Assembly (NCBI GenBank): GCA_947179485.1
Contig: OX359247.1
Span: 60,981,131-61,045,130 of the forward strand
Source: Allacma fusca
Taxonomy: Eukaryota; Arthropoda; Collembola; Symphypleona; Sminthuridae
Direction of reading: 5' to 3'
Length of the DNA: 64,000 nucleotides
The position numbers were made by a program, and so were the translations under genes. The notes under the pieces were generated by a model, which did not search any database, was not told where the DNA came from, and saw only the letters and a list, made by a program, of their open reading frames with translations. Position 1 is the stretch's first letter; each line of letters opens with the position of its first letter. Positions 13,001 to 23,492 of this stretch are shown here, in pieces.

Positions 13001-14993
13001 ATCCCCCCGTGATCCCAAGCGTCCGTGGAATCGCTGCCAAGAACGGATCGAAAAAGGAGTTAAGGACGCCCGAATCGTGGAAACTGTTCGTCTCATCTGA
13101 CATTATGACACTTATTACCAATCACGTTAATCGACTTGTCATGCTACCATCCACCTCCCTCGAAACTAAAGTCCTCAGGTTAGCTGCAAACATTGCGATC
13201 TTGACATACATACCGAAGACGATGCAAGCTCATACTGAGTATCGCGAGAGGGCCGTTATATCTCTTGAACGTGATTACCAAAATCTCCTTTCCACCCGCT
13301 GTTCCGATGGATCATTCACCGACGGCAATCCAAAATCTAATTGTCCAGGCTCAATCGAGCTCACAGCCCGCATCGTCCGGTATTTAATCTTAGCGAAGAG
13401 CCATACTTTCGTTGACGATCAAATTGTACAACAAGGTCTGGCATTTTTGAAGGCTCAACTCCCAGCAGACTTGGGAGAAAACCACATCAGTCTTCAAAAA
13501 GATTCGAATTCCCGCATCGCTAGCATAGCTTTGACCCTCTTGGCTTTCTTGGAAGACCAAAGGTCAAACAGCAATCCAGCTGGATACAAGTATCTCAGCA
13601 CGATGGAACAAGCGCGGAAATTATTCCAACAATACTACAATAACAATCTTAAAGGGAATCCCAAAATTCATGACGCGCGCGCACAGGCCCTCATGACGTA
13701 TGCAGAGCATGTGTGGAATGAGGTTAACCCAAATAAGAACACTGCAAAGGACAAGTATTGGTTCAAGCTGTCGCCGAAGAAACTGGCCAACGGGACCACT
13801 TGGTTTGGAACGCCAGAAGTAAAAGTGGAAACGATCAGTTACATCATTCTGACGAGCCATTTGCGCGGAAAACATTTTGACGCCATCTATTATCTCAACC
13901 AAATTCTATTGCGTGAACTCAACCAATATGGTGGCTTTCTGTCCACGATGGACACCGAAGTTGCCGTTATGGCTTTGGCAAAAGTCGCAGAAATTGACCG
14001 AAGATTCGCCACTCAGTTTCAGGTTAGCAATATTTTCAATTATTCAATCATAATTATTAGCGTTCCTGTTACGTATTAGTAAAATCAGTTCAGCAGAGGC
14101 GTTTTATAAAGCGGCCCTGCTGTGTAAATGTCGTGGCCTTTGTAGACTCAAAAGATTTGAGTGGCTTTCCCCAAGTTATTTAATTTTGTAGCTGCTAAAG
14201 TAGATGCTCATTGTAGGAAATTTTACTTATAATAATTAACACAGTTTTAATTGAATTTAAATTTCGTTTGCATTCCAGCTGAATATTTCTGCCGTTCATC
14301 GAGGCGTTGATTACACAAATGTGGCGGCACATGTGGAAATGAACCAGAGTTTAGCCTTTCAAGAATTCCCTCTTCCCCGGAACACCAAAGGAGTGAAATT
14401 GGAAGCAAATGGAACGGGCCTTGTCTTCGCTCAACTCAGACACACCTACACTGTCCCACGAAAGTCTCGGAAAGGATCATTTACCATCGAGGTTAAGAAG
14501 GTTCGTAAAGTAATTGGAAGTTGTCCCGTCGGTGACATAACAATCGAAATTTAATGACATTTTTTGGCCAATAGGAAACAAGTCATGTATTAGCGGGTCC
14601 GTGATAGAGAGAAAGGTGGAATTAACCCTTGCTTTTACTTTCCAGACGAAGAGCGAGGGCAGGAGACGTTCCCTGAACATTTGCATCCGATTTAGAAAGG
14701 AAGGAACGTCGGGAGTGACCGTTTTGGACGTTAACTTACCCTCGGGCTACAAATTTGAACAACTACCCACTTCTGAGTCTGCTCGGAAAATGAGTGATTA
14801 TCGCTCCCATGAATTCGTGGACATCAACTCCAAACTAAGGATCGTTATGGGCTCCCTCTCAAATTCCTCCAGTTCTTGCGTGGACGTAAATGCCATTAGA
14901 GTCTTTCGTGTAGAGGAGCGTCAGCCGTCGTTTGTTCAGGCCTATGAATTTTTTGACACGACCAAAGTCTCCCAAATAGTTTATGAGCTGTAG
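7040..14993 (+). CDS. Serine protease-LDLa-A2M fusion protein (thioester-less TEP/A2M)
   Basis: Seven exons join in frame by GT-AG junctions: 7040-7075, 7248-7628, 7922-8291, 9316-9473, 10517-14022, 14279-14500 and 14646-14993, about 1,670 residues without the missing N-terminus. Order: short linker, trypsin-fold domain (about 250 residues), LDLa module, then a full A2M protein (MG domains, bait-like region, CUB/TED region, receptor-binding domain). Each junction restores the frame: [22 protein letters not shown] and CDLI-V-ECPNP. The donor after the protease (cag|gtacgt) and the acceptor before LDLa (gagttacag) are both strong. The thioester GCGEQ is replaced by STSLE. Secretion is expected from the family, but no signal peptide was found because the first exon is not identified. 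Alternative: the protease is a separate gene that ends by read-through at 8400, and the LDLa-A2M gene has its own unseen start. A poly(A) signal AATAAA lies at 15202. The trypsin-LDLa-A2M order is not one I know. Confidence 0.65.
7248..8291 (+). CDS. Trypsin-fold (S1) serine protease domain, two exons
   Basis: Exons 7248-7628 and 7922-8291 encode a chymotrypsin-family domain. The mature start IAGG is at 7256, catalytic His in LTVAHC (codon 7376), Asp in NDIALLEL (7532), SGWG at 7936, and Ser in VSGGPL (8098). Asp at the S1-pocket position (189), in [10 protein letters not shown], suggests trypsin-like specificity if active. Two features are odd. The residue before the new N-terminus is Asn (PN-IAGG), not Arg or Lys, so trypsin-like activation is unlikely. 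Asp194, which pairs with the freed N-terminus, is Val (codon 8095). The triad itself is intact. In the S1 family these changes would be expected to leave the domain zymogen-like or inactive. The domain ends near YYNWIM, with a short Cys-containing tail leading into the LDLa exon. Confidence 0.85.
9316..9473 (+). CDS. LDL-receptor class A (LDLa) exon
   Basis: The exon codes for a typical LDLa module: Cys-rich start [16 protein letters not shown], then [13 protein letters not shown] with the acidic calcium-binding residues. The Cys pattern is altered. The usual W-x-CDG cysteine is replaced (WRTRNDG), while a second Cys stands next to the second one (PCC), so six are still present before TCDLI. 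The acceptor is gagttacag and the donor atag|gttgg. Phases fit both the protease exon before it and the A2M exon after it. The broken paralogue at 18818 has the same Cys arrangement, so the change predates the duplication. LDLa modules also occur in the thioester-less Mcr-type TEPs of insects. Confidence 0.85.
9684..10475. mobile_element. MITE with pogo/mariner-like ends in an intron
   Basis: This 792-base element lies in the intron between the LDLa and A2M exons. Its ends are inverted: caatcgactctctttataac on the left and its imperfect complement ending gagagtcgactg on the right, flanked on both sides by TA. Inside, the word gacgttata and its complement recur many times. It has no transposase frame. 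TA target sites and CAGTCGACTCTC-type ends suggest the Tc1/mariner-pogo group (inference). Confidence 0.65.
10517..14022 (+). CDS. A2M/TEP core exon, thioester lost
   Basis: One large exon codes for about 1,168 residues of an A2M-family protein. The MG1 start is [21 protein letters not shown]2 has the family word [16 protein letters not shown], and several N-glycosylation sites follow. A bait-like stretch lies near 12200-12440. The segment [13 protein letters not shown] and the TED-domain helices (ANIAILTYI) match gene 2 at 48350 and 49015. The thioester site GCGEQNM is replaced by STSLETK at 13150-13170, so no covalent bond to targets can form. The conserved WLW of the alpha-2-macroglobulin motif is also absent (GDTWIST). 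The preceding acceptor is ttgttacttag and the donor cag|gttagc. Loss of the thioester also occurs in insect Mcr. Confidence 0.9.
14279..14500 (+). CDS. A2M C-terminal exon (end of TED / CUB region)
   Basis: The exon begins [20 protein letters not shown] after a clear acceptor (gcattccag) and ends ...FTIEVKK at donor aag|gttcgt. It is phase 0 at both ends, matching its neighbours. By position it corresponds to gene 2 exon 49946-50185, which links the thioester domain to the receptor-binding domain. The intron before it is 256 bases and the one after it 145 bases. Confidence 0.8.
14646..14993 (+). CDS. A2M receptor-binding domain, last exon
   Basis: The exon starts [20 protein letters not shown] and ends SQIVYEL plus stop, 115 residues. 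The words [18 protein letters not shown] match the family pattern (..mailevslpsGy..) and align with gene 2 residues at 50660-50700. Conserved Cys residues (NICIRF and SSSCVDV) correspond to CARN and ETCSK in gene 2. This domain binds clearance receptors in vertebrate A2M. AATAAA at 15202-15207 is the likely poly(A) signal. Confidence 0.85.
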   Translation, partial: TKSEGRRRSLNICIRFRKEGTSGVTVLDVNLPSGYKFEQLPTSESARKMSDYRSHEFVDINSKLRIVMGSLSNSSSSCVDVNAIRVFRVEERQPSFVQAYEFFDTTKVSQIVYEL

Positions 14994-16884
14994 GGAAATT
15001 AATGTGTGGACCTTTGGAATTAGTTTATAAATACTCTACTGGAGTTTTATTTCCAATTTTAATAGCAATTATTTCTAATTGAAATTATTACTACGAAACT
15101 ATTTTCAGGGTTATTCCTTACCACGGAATTTGCTTTAAAGTTTTATTCCTAAATTTGAATATCATTTTAGTCTGCAGATGCTTCAAATTTTGGCCAATTT
15201 TAATAAATTTTATTTTTACTATTCATGTTGACAAATGTTTTAAGCATTTGGACTAAAACATTTTATATTGGAATGCTCGGTTCAAAGCCAAGTTTTACTC
15301 TTTCAATTTTATCGGAAATAATTTCTTGTTTTTATCTCCCATTCCTCCCAATCAATATTTTTGCTTGTTGCAGTAATATTACTATTTATATGGAATATAT
15401 GTAGATACTTAAATGGTGTCTCAAATTCTTCCAAAATATTACACCAATAGAATATTTTCAGACTGGACTTCCCAATTTGAACTAACAAACTTTAATACAA
15501 ATAGATACATAGATACAAAATCAAATATGTAGATGCCAATCGTGCTTGACTCTGTAAGAACATAATATGAAAATAAATACCCTGCACTGATTGTTCTAGC
15601 ACTAAATATGGATTTTCACAGCCAATGTACATACATGGCAATGCATAGGTGCAATATAATGTAAAAAATATTTACGTGTTAAACAATATTTAATATTCTA
15701 GTTGGAAAATACATACATTTAATTTCTAGTATCACGTGAGGGACGCAATACATAAGTCCGAGTGTAGTTTATATATTTTCAAAAAATTATTCCTCTCAAA
15801 ATGCTGTAAAAATATTATTTTTGGCGACAACAATTTTATTAGTCGTGCTCTTTAAATGATTTTCAATCTTTGAAGCATGTATGTAATAGCGAGCGGGGAC
15901 TGTTTATTAATTAAGAGAAAAATTAGCATTGGGATCGCATATGTTCACATCTGTACTTACATATATTTGTGCGAAAATAGAGTGCTAATCCACACTTCCT
16001 TGGAAACCATTAAAATGCGGCTGATTTTGTACAAGCTGGCAGTATTACAGATAACAAATAATATTATGTTTAGTAATTTTTGACCGTCAATTAATTTCTT
16101 AGAATAGATAATGTAACTACTGGGAAATGTGCGGGGTCAAATATTGCCACGTGTATTAATCTTTACTGTCTAAAGGCGATTTGTAATAATTCTAAGAATC
16201 CACTTGAATCAGAGCAGCATCACTTAAACCAAATCTATGGGTTGCGCAGGGTGGTCAAATTCTGGTCAAAATTCTGCTTATTTGTACGTAATAATTATTT
16301 CCGTGTAAAATTATACGCTAATTTATTGCCAATTCTAATTTAACACATCCTGTGAATGCCTTCAAATGGGATTTAAGTTCACTATCAAAAAAGGCTGGTG
16401 CGATTTATCGCCAGAGTATGAGTCAATTTAAGGAGCTAGATATTTTAATATTACATATTATATAACCACAAAATTCCAACGTTTCATCGTACAGTAACCA
16501 CTCTTTCTTTCGAATCCATTTTCGGAGTATTTTATTCAACATAATAAATAAACTATATAATTATATAAATGTAAAAACCCCATGTTATCATGTTATTTTT
16601 TCTGTTTTGAAACCATCCAAATCATTGCCCCGATCTTTGCAGGATATTTATTGAAATTTGCTTTAAATCCAGTGATTCAAAAGATTTTTACAATGGCAAG
16701 ATCTGCTCTGGAAACATGGGGCGATCAGAGATTCTCCCTTCTTCCGGTCTTCCTCAGTTTCGCTCTTCGTCTTGAGTTTTAATTTATGCCAAACTTGCTG
16801 CCTTTGATTTCTTAATTTTGTAGTCATAAAGTTTTCTTACGCCTCATGGCTTTAATTAAAATGTATATTGACGTATTGTCATTA
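14994..16884. other. AT-rich spacer after gene 1
   Basis: The first ~210 bases are probably 3' UTR. No gene is seen in the rest. Around 16110-16210 and 16580-16630 short blocks (ggggtcaaatat...cacgtgt; gttattttttctg...ttttgaaaccat) recur near 43455 and 44960, upstream of gene 2, which indicates duplicated spacer sequence. Confidence 0.5.
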
Positions 16885-17669
16885 AGGTATGTCGATTTGA
16901 AAATGCCAGGCATTTTGGGCATTTTCATTTCAGGGCAACTGAGCATTTTGGGCAGAAGTGTGTAATAAAATAGCACAATTTGTACAATTTGGCAGTCGTT
17001 TTGAAAATGTTTGCCAGGTATTTTCATTGTTGTGGTATTCGCTTATTTGACGCCATACAAGGAACTTCCTCTATCCTGGAATAACGCATATAACTCTTTA
17101 TATGTATTTATATTGCTGATGGGCGATCAGAGATATGGTTTATGTTCAAATTTGAACCCACACAATAGTTTTTTGTCTGCACAGGTAAACTAAAAAAGCA
17201 ATATTTGAGGGACCTTTGTGGAAGATGTGCATTGGTTTTTACTCGAGTCATTTATCTAGTAATTAGGGTCGATTATATTTGTATTCTGAATATCCATCAT
17301 GCTATGATTGAAATTGATTTTTATGAGATAAATTATATCACCTCAAGTAATTGAATTTAAATTTTTTTGTCAATGTTTCTGCAATTAATATTAATGAACA
17401 AGCGAATAACCAGACAGTGACATTTGTGACTTTTCCTTCGCTGCGCTCCTATAAAATTGGATATTCTGAATCTAAACTAGTGATCCGAATTTGGTGCCGT
17501 GAAAATGCCCAAAAAGCCCAAAATGCCCAACTTGCCCTGCCCAAAATTCCCGAAATCAGGGAATTTTCAAAAGCTGCCCACATGCCCAATTTTGGCCTTG
17601 TGGGCAGGCATTTTGGGCATTTTCAGCTGGGCGGGCAAATACTGCAGGGCATTTTCAATCGACATACCC
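16885..17669. mobile_element. MITE with GGGTATGTCGATT ends
   Basis: The inverted ends are aggtatgtcgatttgaaaat on the left and the complement of gggtatgtcgattgaaaatg on the right, with TA flanking both. The interior repeats the word gcccaaaatgccc and its complement. About 785 bases, no transposase. The 127-residue open frame over 17351-17734 is a product of the repeats. Probably a non-autonomous TA-inserting DNA transposon. Confidence 0.6.
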
Positions 17670-18137
17670 TAATTGTCACACACTTTTCCACACTAATTTT
17701 TTGCCCCGTTAAAAGATATTTATGTAAAAGCTGAAAAACTTCTGTTGAAATTTTGAAAAATGGTCCGTCTTTGGTTCTCGTTCATGATCCCGGTAAACGA
17801 GGTCAACGAAACAAATTTGTGAAACCCTGGGAAAGAATTTGCATCAATCATTCCAATTTTAGATCCATTAATATATGCAAAAATCAATATTTTTCCGAAA
17901 ATAATGCATGAAATTTATGTCCATATAATAAATATTTAGGAGGATGAGAGGATACGATTTCTGAGAAACCTCTTAGCGGGAATGATTAATGACTTAAGCT
18001 TGCAGCAGGTAGTTCCATTGAACAATTTTCTCATAACTTTCCAGGTCTGTTGGAGGAAACACTTTTCCATCATTTCCATTTATTTTACAAAACTTTTTAA
18101 TAGGTTTCAGGTTACGAAGGTTTCAACGGGCTTCAAA

Positions 18138-18209
18138 ATGAACCTGCCAAAAATTTTCTTGCCCTTGTTTGCACACGTTGTTGGTTCATTCATGTTTTTG
18201 GCTGCATAA
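18138..18209 (+). pseudogene. Signal-peptide-like start of the broken gene 1 paralogue
   Basis: A short frame reads MNLPKIFLPLFAHVVGSFMF then LAA and stop: a basic residue, then a hydrophobic run, as in a signal peptide. The bases before and over its ATG (gggcttcaaaatgaa) are the same as at the start of gene 2 (45986-46000), so this is probably the homologous first exon of the TEP locus whose LDLa exon lies at 18818. A stop now follows the hydrophobic stretch and no clear donor is seen. Confidence 0.4.
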
Positions 18210-18817
18210 AAATAACTCTTCAAGGATTCGGTATGATCTTTAGGAACACAATTTAAATGGGGCCTTCCAGGTGTGATAATGCTTCCACAGATAGGGTGAA
18301 GCATTTTAATATACTCTCATAAGGAAATTGGTCTGAATTGACTCACACCATGACACCATATGCCTCAATGTTTCAAAAATTGAGAAAAAAACGGTCAAAA
18401 AAGCAAAAACCATCAAGAAAATGGTTGCAAAATTTAGAACTTCAATTTGTTTTGGAGTTTGTGGCATAGTTTTTAAAGACTTTGTTCTAAAAAAATTCTA
18501 AAACACGATACACATTTTTATTTGAAACTTTAAGGAAGCCAAATAATTTCGCTATAGATATTAATTGCAATGCATAATTATTTCCAGCCAGAAACCGAGT
18601 TTTTTGAACTGGTTTCTTTGAATTGGATATTAATTATTAGAATTTGTTATGGATGAAGTGAGGAAGCGTCTTGCTTAGGAAAGGAATAAAAATATCGACT
18701 TGGCAAACTATTTTTACCACAGTTACTGCGAACACTTGTCGACGTCAATCATTCACATAATTGAAAATCGGAAAAAGATCGAACAAAATAATTTCACTTA
18801 CGTTTGAACAATTACAG

Positions 18818-18963
18818 AAAGAAGGAGAAATGTCCTGGCGCACTCCGATGCTGCAATGGGCTCTGTGTCCCTTGGAGTACACGCAATGATGGTTATGACG
18901 ACTGCGGAGATGGCTCGGATGAACAAAGAATTAATCAACCCTCGATTTTTGATTCAGAAATAG
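18818..18963 (+). pseudogene. LDLa exon of the broken gene 1 paralogue
   Basis: After the acceptor attacag the frame reads [19 protein letters not shown] and then [14 protein letters not shown], up to donor atag|gtttg. It has the same phase and the same unusual Cys pattern as gene 1's LDLa exon. The exon itself is undamaged; it is called pseudogene because the downstream A2M part is incomplete. No protease exon is seen between the signal-like start at 18138 and this exon. Confidence 0.65.
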
Positions 18964-20560
18964 GTTTGTAAAGAGACGTTGATACTTTTTATAACAGCCT
19001 AAGTAAGTACAACCAATAAGTCCCATTCGGAAGGTCTATTGTATGCATAGCATGCTTATGTACATACACCGTGTTCACTAGCGTACTCATTTTCATGCAC
19101 AAAAATCCGTGTGCTGCACGAATTTACGCAAACTCCATTTGCTGGTGCAGGAAAATGAAACTTGCGAAACTAGGTCATATTTTGTGACGATTTGTTGAGA
19201 GGAAATAATGCTGATTTTCAAAGGGTTTTGGGGAGTCCACAGAAGAGAATTGATATGAAATATAATAAATTTAGTAATTAATAATTTATTTTTAATACAA
19301 AAGAGTCGTTACAGCAATACAAGCGCCATTTCTAATTATTCTAATTAGCTTCTAACGTTCCGGACTTTTTGACAGTAGGTATTTAATAATTCATTCCAGG
19401 AATGAAACAGGTTGGGATAAATTGTTCTTGTACCAGAACAAAAACAACGGAACAATAATACGCGTTACATTTATAGACGCTATTATGTGGCGAACCTGGC
19501 AGCAGCCTGATTATAATCCCTTCCACGTACTCCTATTCTGTTCCTTTCGATCTCATGACTTCTACTACCTTAAATACCTCTCACTACTGTCATGAGTCCT
19601 TGAGATATCACTTGTACTCATTTTTGTGATGCACAAGTGAGTGCATTCATCAGGGGAGTGCTGACAAAATCTGACATGTTTATAAAAACGTTTTATTTGT
19701 GACAATTAGCCGAATGCTAAAAAAAATTGGGGCTAACTTTCTTTCGAACGAGTGCAATGCAAGTACTCCCACTCGTTTTTTAGTTCATGAGTGGCGCTCG
19801 CACGTTTTATTAATGAGGATTTATTGCTGGTTGGCTAGTTGGGTTCATCAAAAAAATATTGAGGGCATATTTTATTAACACTGCGAGTATAAACCGTCAT
19901 CCCGTCCCACATTAATATCACCTCATCTGGTAAATCCCGCATTTTATCTCCTCATCCCGACCTCCCTCATTTTATCCATGAGCTTCTGAATCCAAGACCA
20001 GGTTCAGGGCATTCCCTTGTCCGTTACATTTGAGCAATACCTTAATCTTTTTAAGTTATTGTCTAGGAATTGACTAGGAATGGACTAGGAATTGATTAGG
20101 AATTTTAAGAAAATGTGTGAATAGGACTAGACTAGACTAGCGCAAAGAAATTCGCATAAGAATAGACTAGAATTGAATAGGCAAAGACAATCCTCCGAAT
20201 GAAAAGAATAGGCTAGACTCTTCTTGGTGCCCGAATGACACTACAATTTTAAATTTTCGGAAATCATTTTTTCTCCTTTTCTACAGCTTCTGTTAGCCAA
20301 ATAATTGCCAAAAGCTACAGTAAAAAAAATTCAGGTTCCCAAGGGGTCACAACTTTGAGGGAGGATAAACTTAATTTGCGACATTTTATTTTAATATGGT
20401 ACGTCGCTTTGCCGGGCTTAAATCTGGCGGGTAGAGCACTTTAATACCATACCAATGAGCTAACATCGACTGAGATCTGCCTTGCGAGACCAAAGTCATT
20501 CCAGATTTTTGAAAGTACATATATCATAATAAATTTTTCTGAATTTTGAATTCCAGCTGA
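18964..20560. other. Spacer / former intron with repeats
   Basis: No gene is seen. Around 20060-20220 the words gactagga and actagact repeat many times as a short degenerate tandem array. Most of the A2M exon present in gene 1 has no counterpart here. Confidence 0.4.
20400..20490 (-). repeat. Weak tRNA-like segment, possibly a SINE remnant
   Basis: Read on the minus strand, ttagctcattggtatgg resembles the A-box of a pol III promoter and gatttaagcccggc lies where a B-box should be, although it fits poorly. No tRNA cloverleaf with a sensible anticodon arm could be folded by eye. A decayed tRNA-derived SINE is the likeliest reading. Confidence 0.2.
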
Positions 20561-20569
20561 CATTAATTG

Positions 20570-21278
20570 TCATTATCAAAAAATCTGATCAGTCAAAATG
20601 ATACAAACACGTTAACGGTCCCAATGACTCGGAAAATGTCTTCTTGGGTAATCAGGGGTTACTATGCAAAGGGTGAAAATGAAATAGAATTTTCCCCCGA
20701 GATTTTACTTGAAACTTCGAAGCCATTCTGCCATTCTCCGTTGTTGTCCGTGAGCGTTTGGAAATTCTGGTACTCATTCACAATACCTGGACAGGAGTTG
20801 AACATCGGGATGTAATGCTCACTTTGAAAAATTCGGACAGTGCGTTTGAATTTACCGGTAATTCGTTAGCTAAGAGTAAGCGTCCGATTCCTTGCGCTCC
20901 CACATCGGTTACGAAACGTACTGTTACCATAAAACTTGTCAAATTAGGAGTAGTTAGTATTCGATTTGCGGCACGAAGTGACTCGGATGAAGCTTTGGTG
21001 GAGAAGTCCTTACTAGTTATTCCTATCACGGAAGTACGGAGGTATATCGCATCGAGTGTTTTCAAAGCGCTGCCGGCCCCAGTTAGTTCATCCCATTTAA
21101 AAACCTTCCTAATTGATTTGGATAACCCTGCAGTGAATTCAAACGCCCCTGGCAACGCTGCCAAGAACGGATCGAAAAGCGAGGTAGGGATCCCCGAATC
21201 GTAGAAACTGTTCGTCTCATCGGACATTATGACAATCGTTAGCAATAACGTTGATCGACTTGTTACGCTACCATCCAT
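20570..21278 (+). pseudogene. A2M core fragment of the broken gene 1 paralogue
   Basis: The fragment aligns with gene 1 bases about 12460-13160: SQNDTNTLTVPMTRKMSSWV, then MLTLKNSDSAFEF, and the end ...KSEVGIPES followed by an in-frame stop where gene 1 has PESWKLF. The reading frame changes near 20760. The match stops abruptly at 21278, exactly at the codons that stand where the thioester would be, and a different sequence (attcaattc repeats) follows. The rest of the TED and the CUB exon are missing, so the copy cannot make a complete A2M protein. Confidence 0.75.
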
Positions 21279-22353
21279 AGTGGTCGGAACAATTCAATTC
21301 AATTCAAAATTTACAATTCAATCCAGTTCGAATACTGAACTGGATTAAAATTTGGGTTTCAATTCCGTTCAGTAAAAACCAATTCAATTCAATTCAGTTG
21401 ACTCTATGAACTGAACTGAATTGTAAACCATTTGGTTCGCCTAGCATATTTAAATACTGCAAAGGTGGCTAGGGTGGCGCGTCAGCTAAGGCCATCTCTC
21501 CTTACCCTTTTTATAGTGTTATGTTAAGCTCATTTAAAAAATAAAAATGCAAAATTTTGAAAAAATAAAATTTTGGTAATTTTTGAAAAAATTAAGCTAG
21601 TAGTACTGACTGGTCAGTGTAAAACAATTCCACAAGATTTTGCTTTATTTAAAATTAGCCGGAAAAAAGACTCGCGCTTGTGACTTGTGACCCCGCAGTC
21701 GGTGGAACCAATGTTAAAAATCCTAAAAAAATCTACAACGTGGGGAAATCAAATATTTTTTGAGACTATTTTATGTGGGCTACGGGGGATTTTCAAATGA
21801 CTACGTATGTACATCCTCTACAACCAATTTAAGTAGTAACATTGTAGCATCGATGAATGGTGATGCATTTTCAATTACAAGTCAATAATCTAGGCACATT
21901 TTTGATTAAAAGGAAAATGGTCTACGTTCAGGATACGGGTTCGCGAAAAGCAAAACGCTTACGTTAGAGGTTCACTAAAAGTCAAATGATGCAATTTTAC
22001 TAAGGAAAAGTGAGCAAGGTGCACGGTAGAAAATGGAAAAGAGGCTATGTGTTATTCATTGTAAATACATAATAGCATTTTGACACTTTTGTTTTACTCT
22101 ACACGGACGTAGTAGATGTTTTAATGTTTAATTGAAACTACAGTTAATTTTTTTTGCATTAAAGGGGATAATTATTACAACTAATCCATTTTGTCCTTCC
22201 GCAGATGACCAAAATAGCCTGTCGTTTGTTAAAAAATTATGAGCTATTAACATAACAACTTATTGAAACAATTATTTGCCTAATAGAAAACAAGCCCATT
22301 ATACGGGAATCCGTTGGAGCGAGTAAGCTTTTAAGGATGTATTTAATTTCCAG
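21279..22353. repeat. Repeat-derived spacer, attcaattc hairpin at its left
   Basis: Bases 21290-21430 are built from attcaattcaattca and its complements (gaactgaactgaattg), able to fold back on themselves. The rest is AT-rich without a gene. The segment replaces the middle of the A2M paralogue and probably came with the insertion that broke it. Confidence 0.45.
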
Positions 22354-22701
22354 ATCAAAGATGAGGGAAGGAGACACTCTGTGATCATTTGCATCGGACT
22401 TAGAAGGAAAGGAACTTCTGGATTGACCGTTTTGGACATGAATTTACCCTCGGGCTACAAATTTGAGCAAGTTCCAACATCTGGCTCTTTACGTCAAATG
22501 AACAATCATCGCTCACATGAATTCGTGGACATGAACTCAAAGCTGAGGATCGTTCTGGGCTCCGTCTCACAGACCCCCAGGTCCTGTGTGGACGTAAAAG
22601 TCTTTAGAGTATTTCTTGTAGAAGAACTCAAGCCATCGTTTGTACAGGCCTATGCATTTTTTGACACGACCAACGTTTCCCAAATAATTTATAACATCTA
22701 A
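22354..22701 (+). pseudogene. Receptor-binding-domain exon of the broken paralogue
   Basis: The acceptor aatttccag is followed by IKDEGRRHSVIICIGLRRKG and then 95 more residues to a stop, uninterrupted and closely similar to gene 1's last exon over its whole length (for example [15 protein letters not shown] against [15 protein letters not shown]). Being open while the middle of the gene is lost points to recent loss. The LTR element is inserted 75 bases downstream. Confidence 0.7.
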
Positions 22702-22776
22702 GAAAGATTCAATTCTCTTGGAACTGTAATAATTGAATAATAATTATTAATATTTACTAATAATTATTGTACATAT

Positions 22777-23492
22777 TGTTACATCCCAATTTGCACACCT
22801 GAAGTACGTGACAAGAAAAGGAGGCTACGTGACCAAAGATCGCGTTAATGTCACGTAAGCATAAATAAATAAACCACATCCGCAGATCTCAAAGGGAAGA
22901 TTTAACCTTTTGAATCACTCAGCACTTCCACTCAGCAGAATCTGAGGGAAGAACGGATATGGGACAGGATGTGAAGACAATTAATCCTAATACATTTCAT
23001 TGTTTTTATAAACAATAATTATGATGAGATGCTATTATTGTAATTATGTACATACTATGTAAATAGGCTAAGACCAAATCCTTAGGTTAAGTCAAGGAAG
23101 AACACGACAGTAAGTTCTTGGGAGGCTCTCGGATGGTTCGGATCAAAGCTCACGTACATAGATCCGTATCCATGTCGACCCCTGCCCAAGGCTCGAAGAT
23201 CTACAGCCGTGCTGAGAATTATATTGGGAAAAGATCCTTGGATCCGAATATAATTCATGGAGACTCCACACGGAGGAATTTCAACACGGAAGAATTATTT
23301 TATAAGATCCTTTTATCATTTCAAGTTTATTTCATCTTTGATTTCTATTAGAATAAATTAATACAAGATTATTATTCAGTATAAACTTATTTTTATCCCC
23401 GATTATTTTATTATCACAAAAATACTACACATCATTACTTGACTCGTCCGAACTTGGGCACGAGATATACTAACACCAACAATCTCGTTACA
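22777..23492 (+). repeat. 5' LTR of copy 1
   Basis: It starts tgttacatccc and ends tctcgttaca, 716 bases, nearly identical to 41055-41770. It has the TG...CA ends usual for LTRs and is preceded by atat, the target duplication. Confidence 0.95.

Noticed and set aside
17351-17734. 127-residue open frame
   Set aside because: Mostly made of the repeated gcccaaaatgccc word of a MITE.
20400-20490. A true tRNA gene
   Set aside because: Only an A-box-like stretch fits. The B-box is poor and no cloverleaf could be folded, so it is listed only as a weak repeat.
20778-21278. 166-residue minus-strand open frame
   Set aside because: It mirrors the A2M fragment of the broken paralogue; the sense strand is the one with homology to gene 1.
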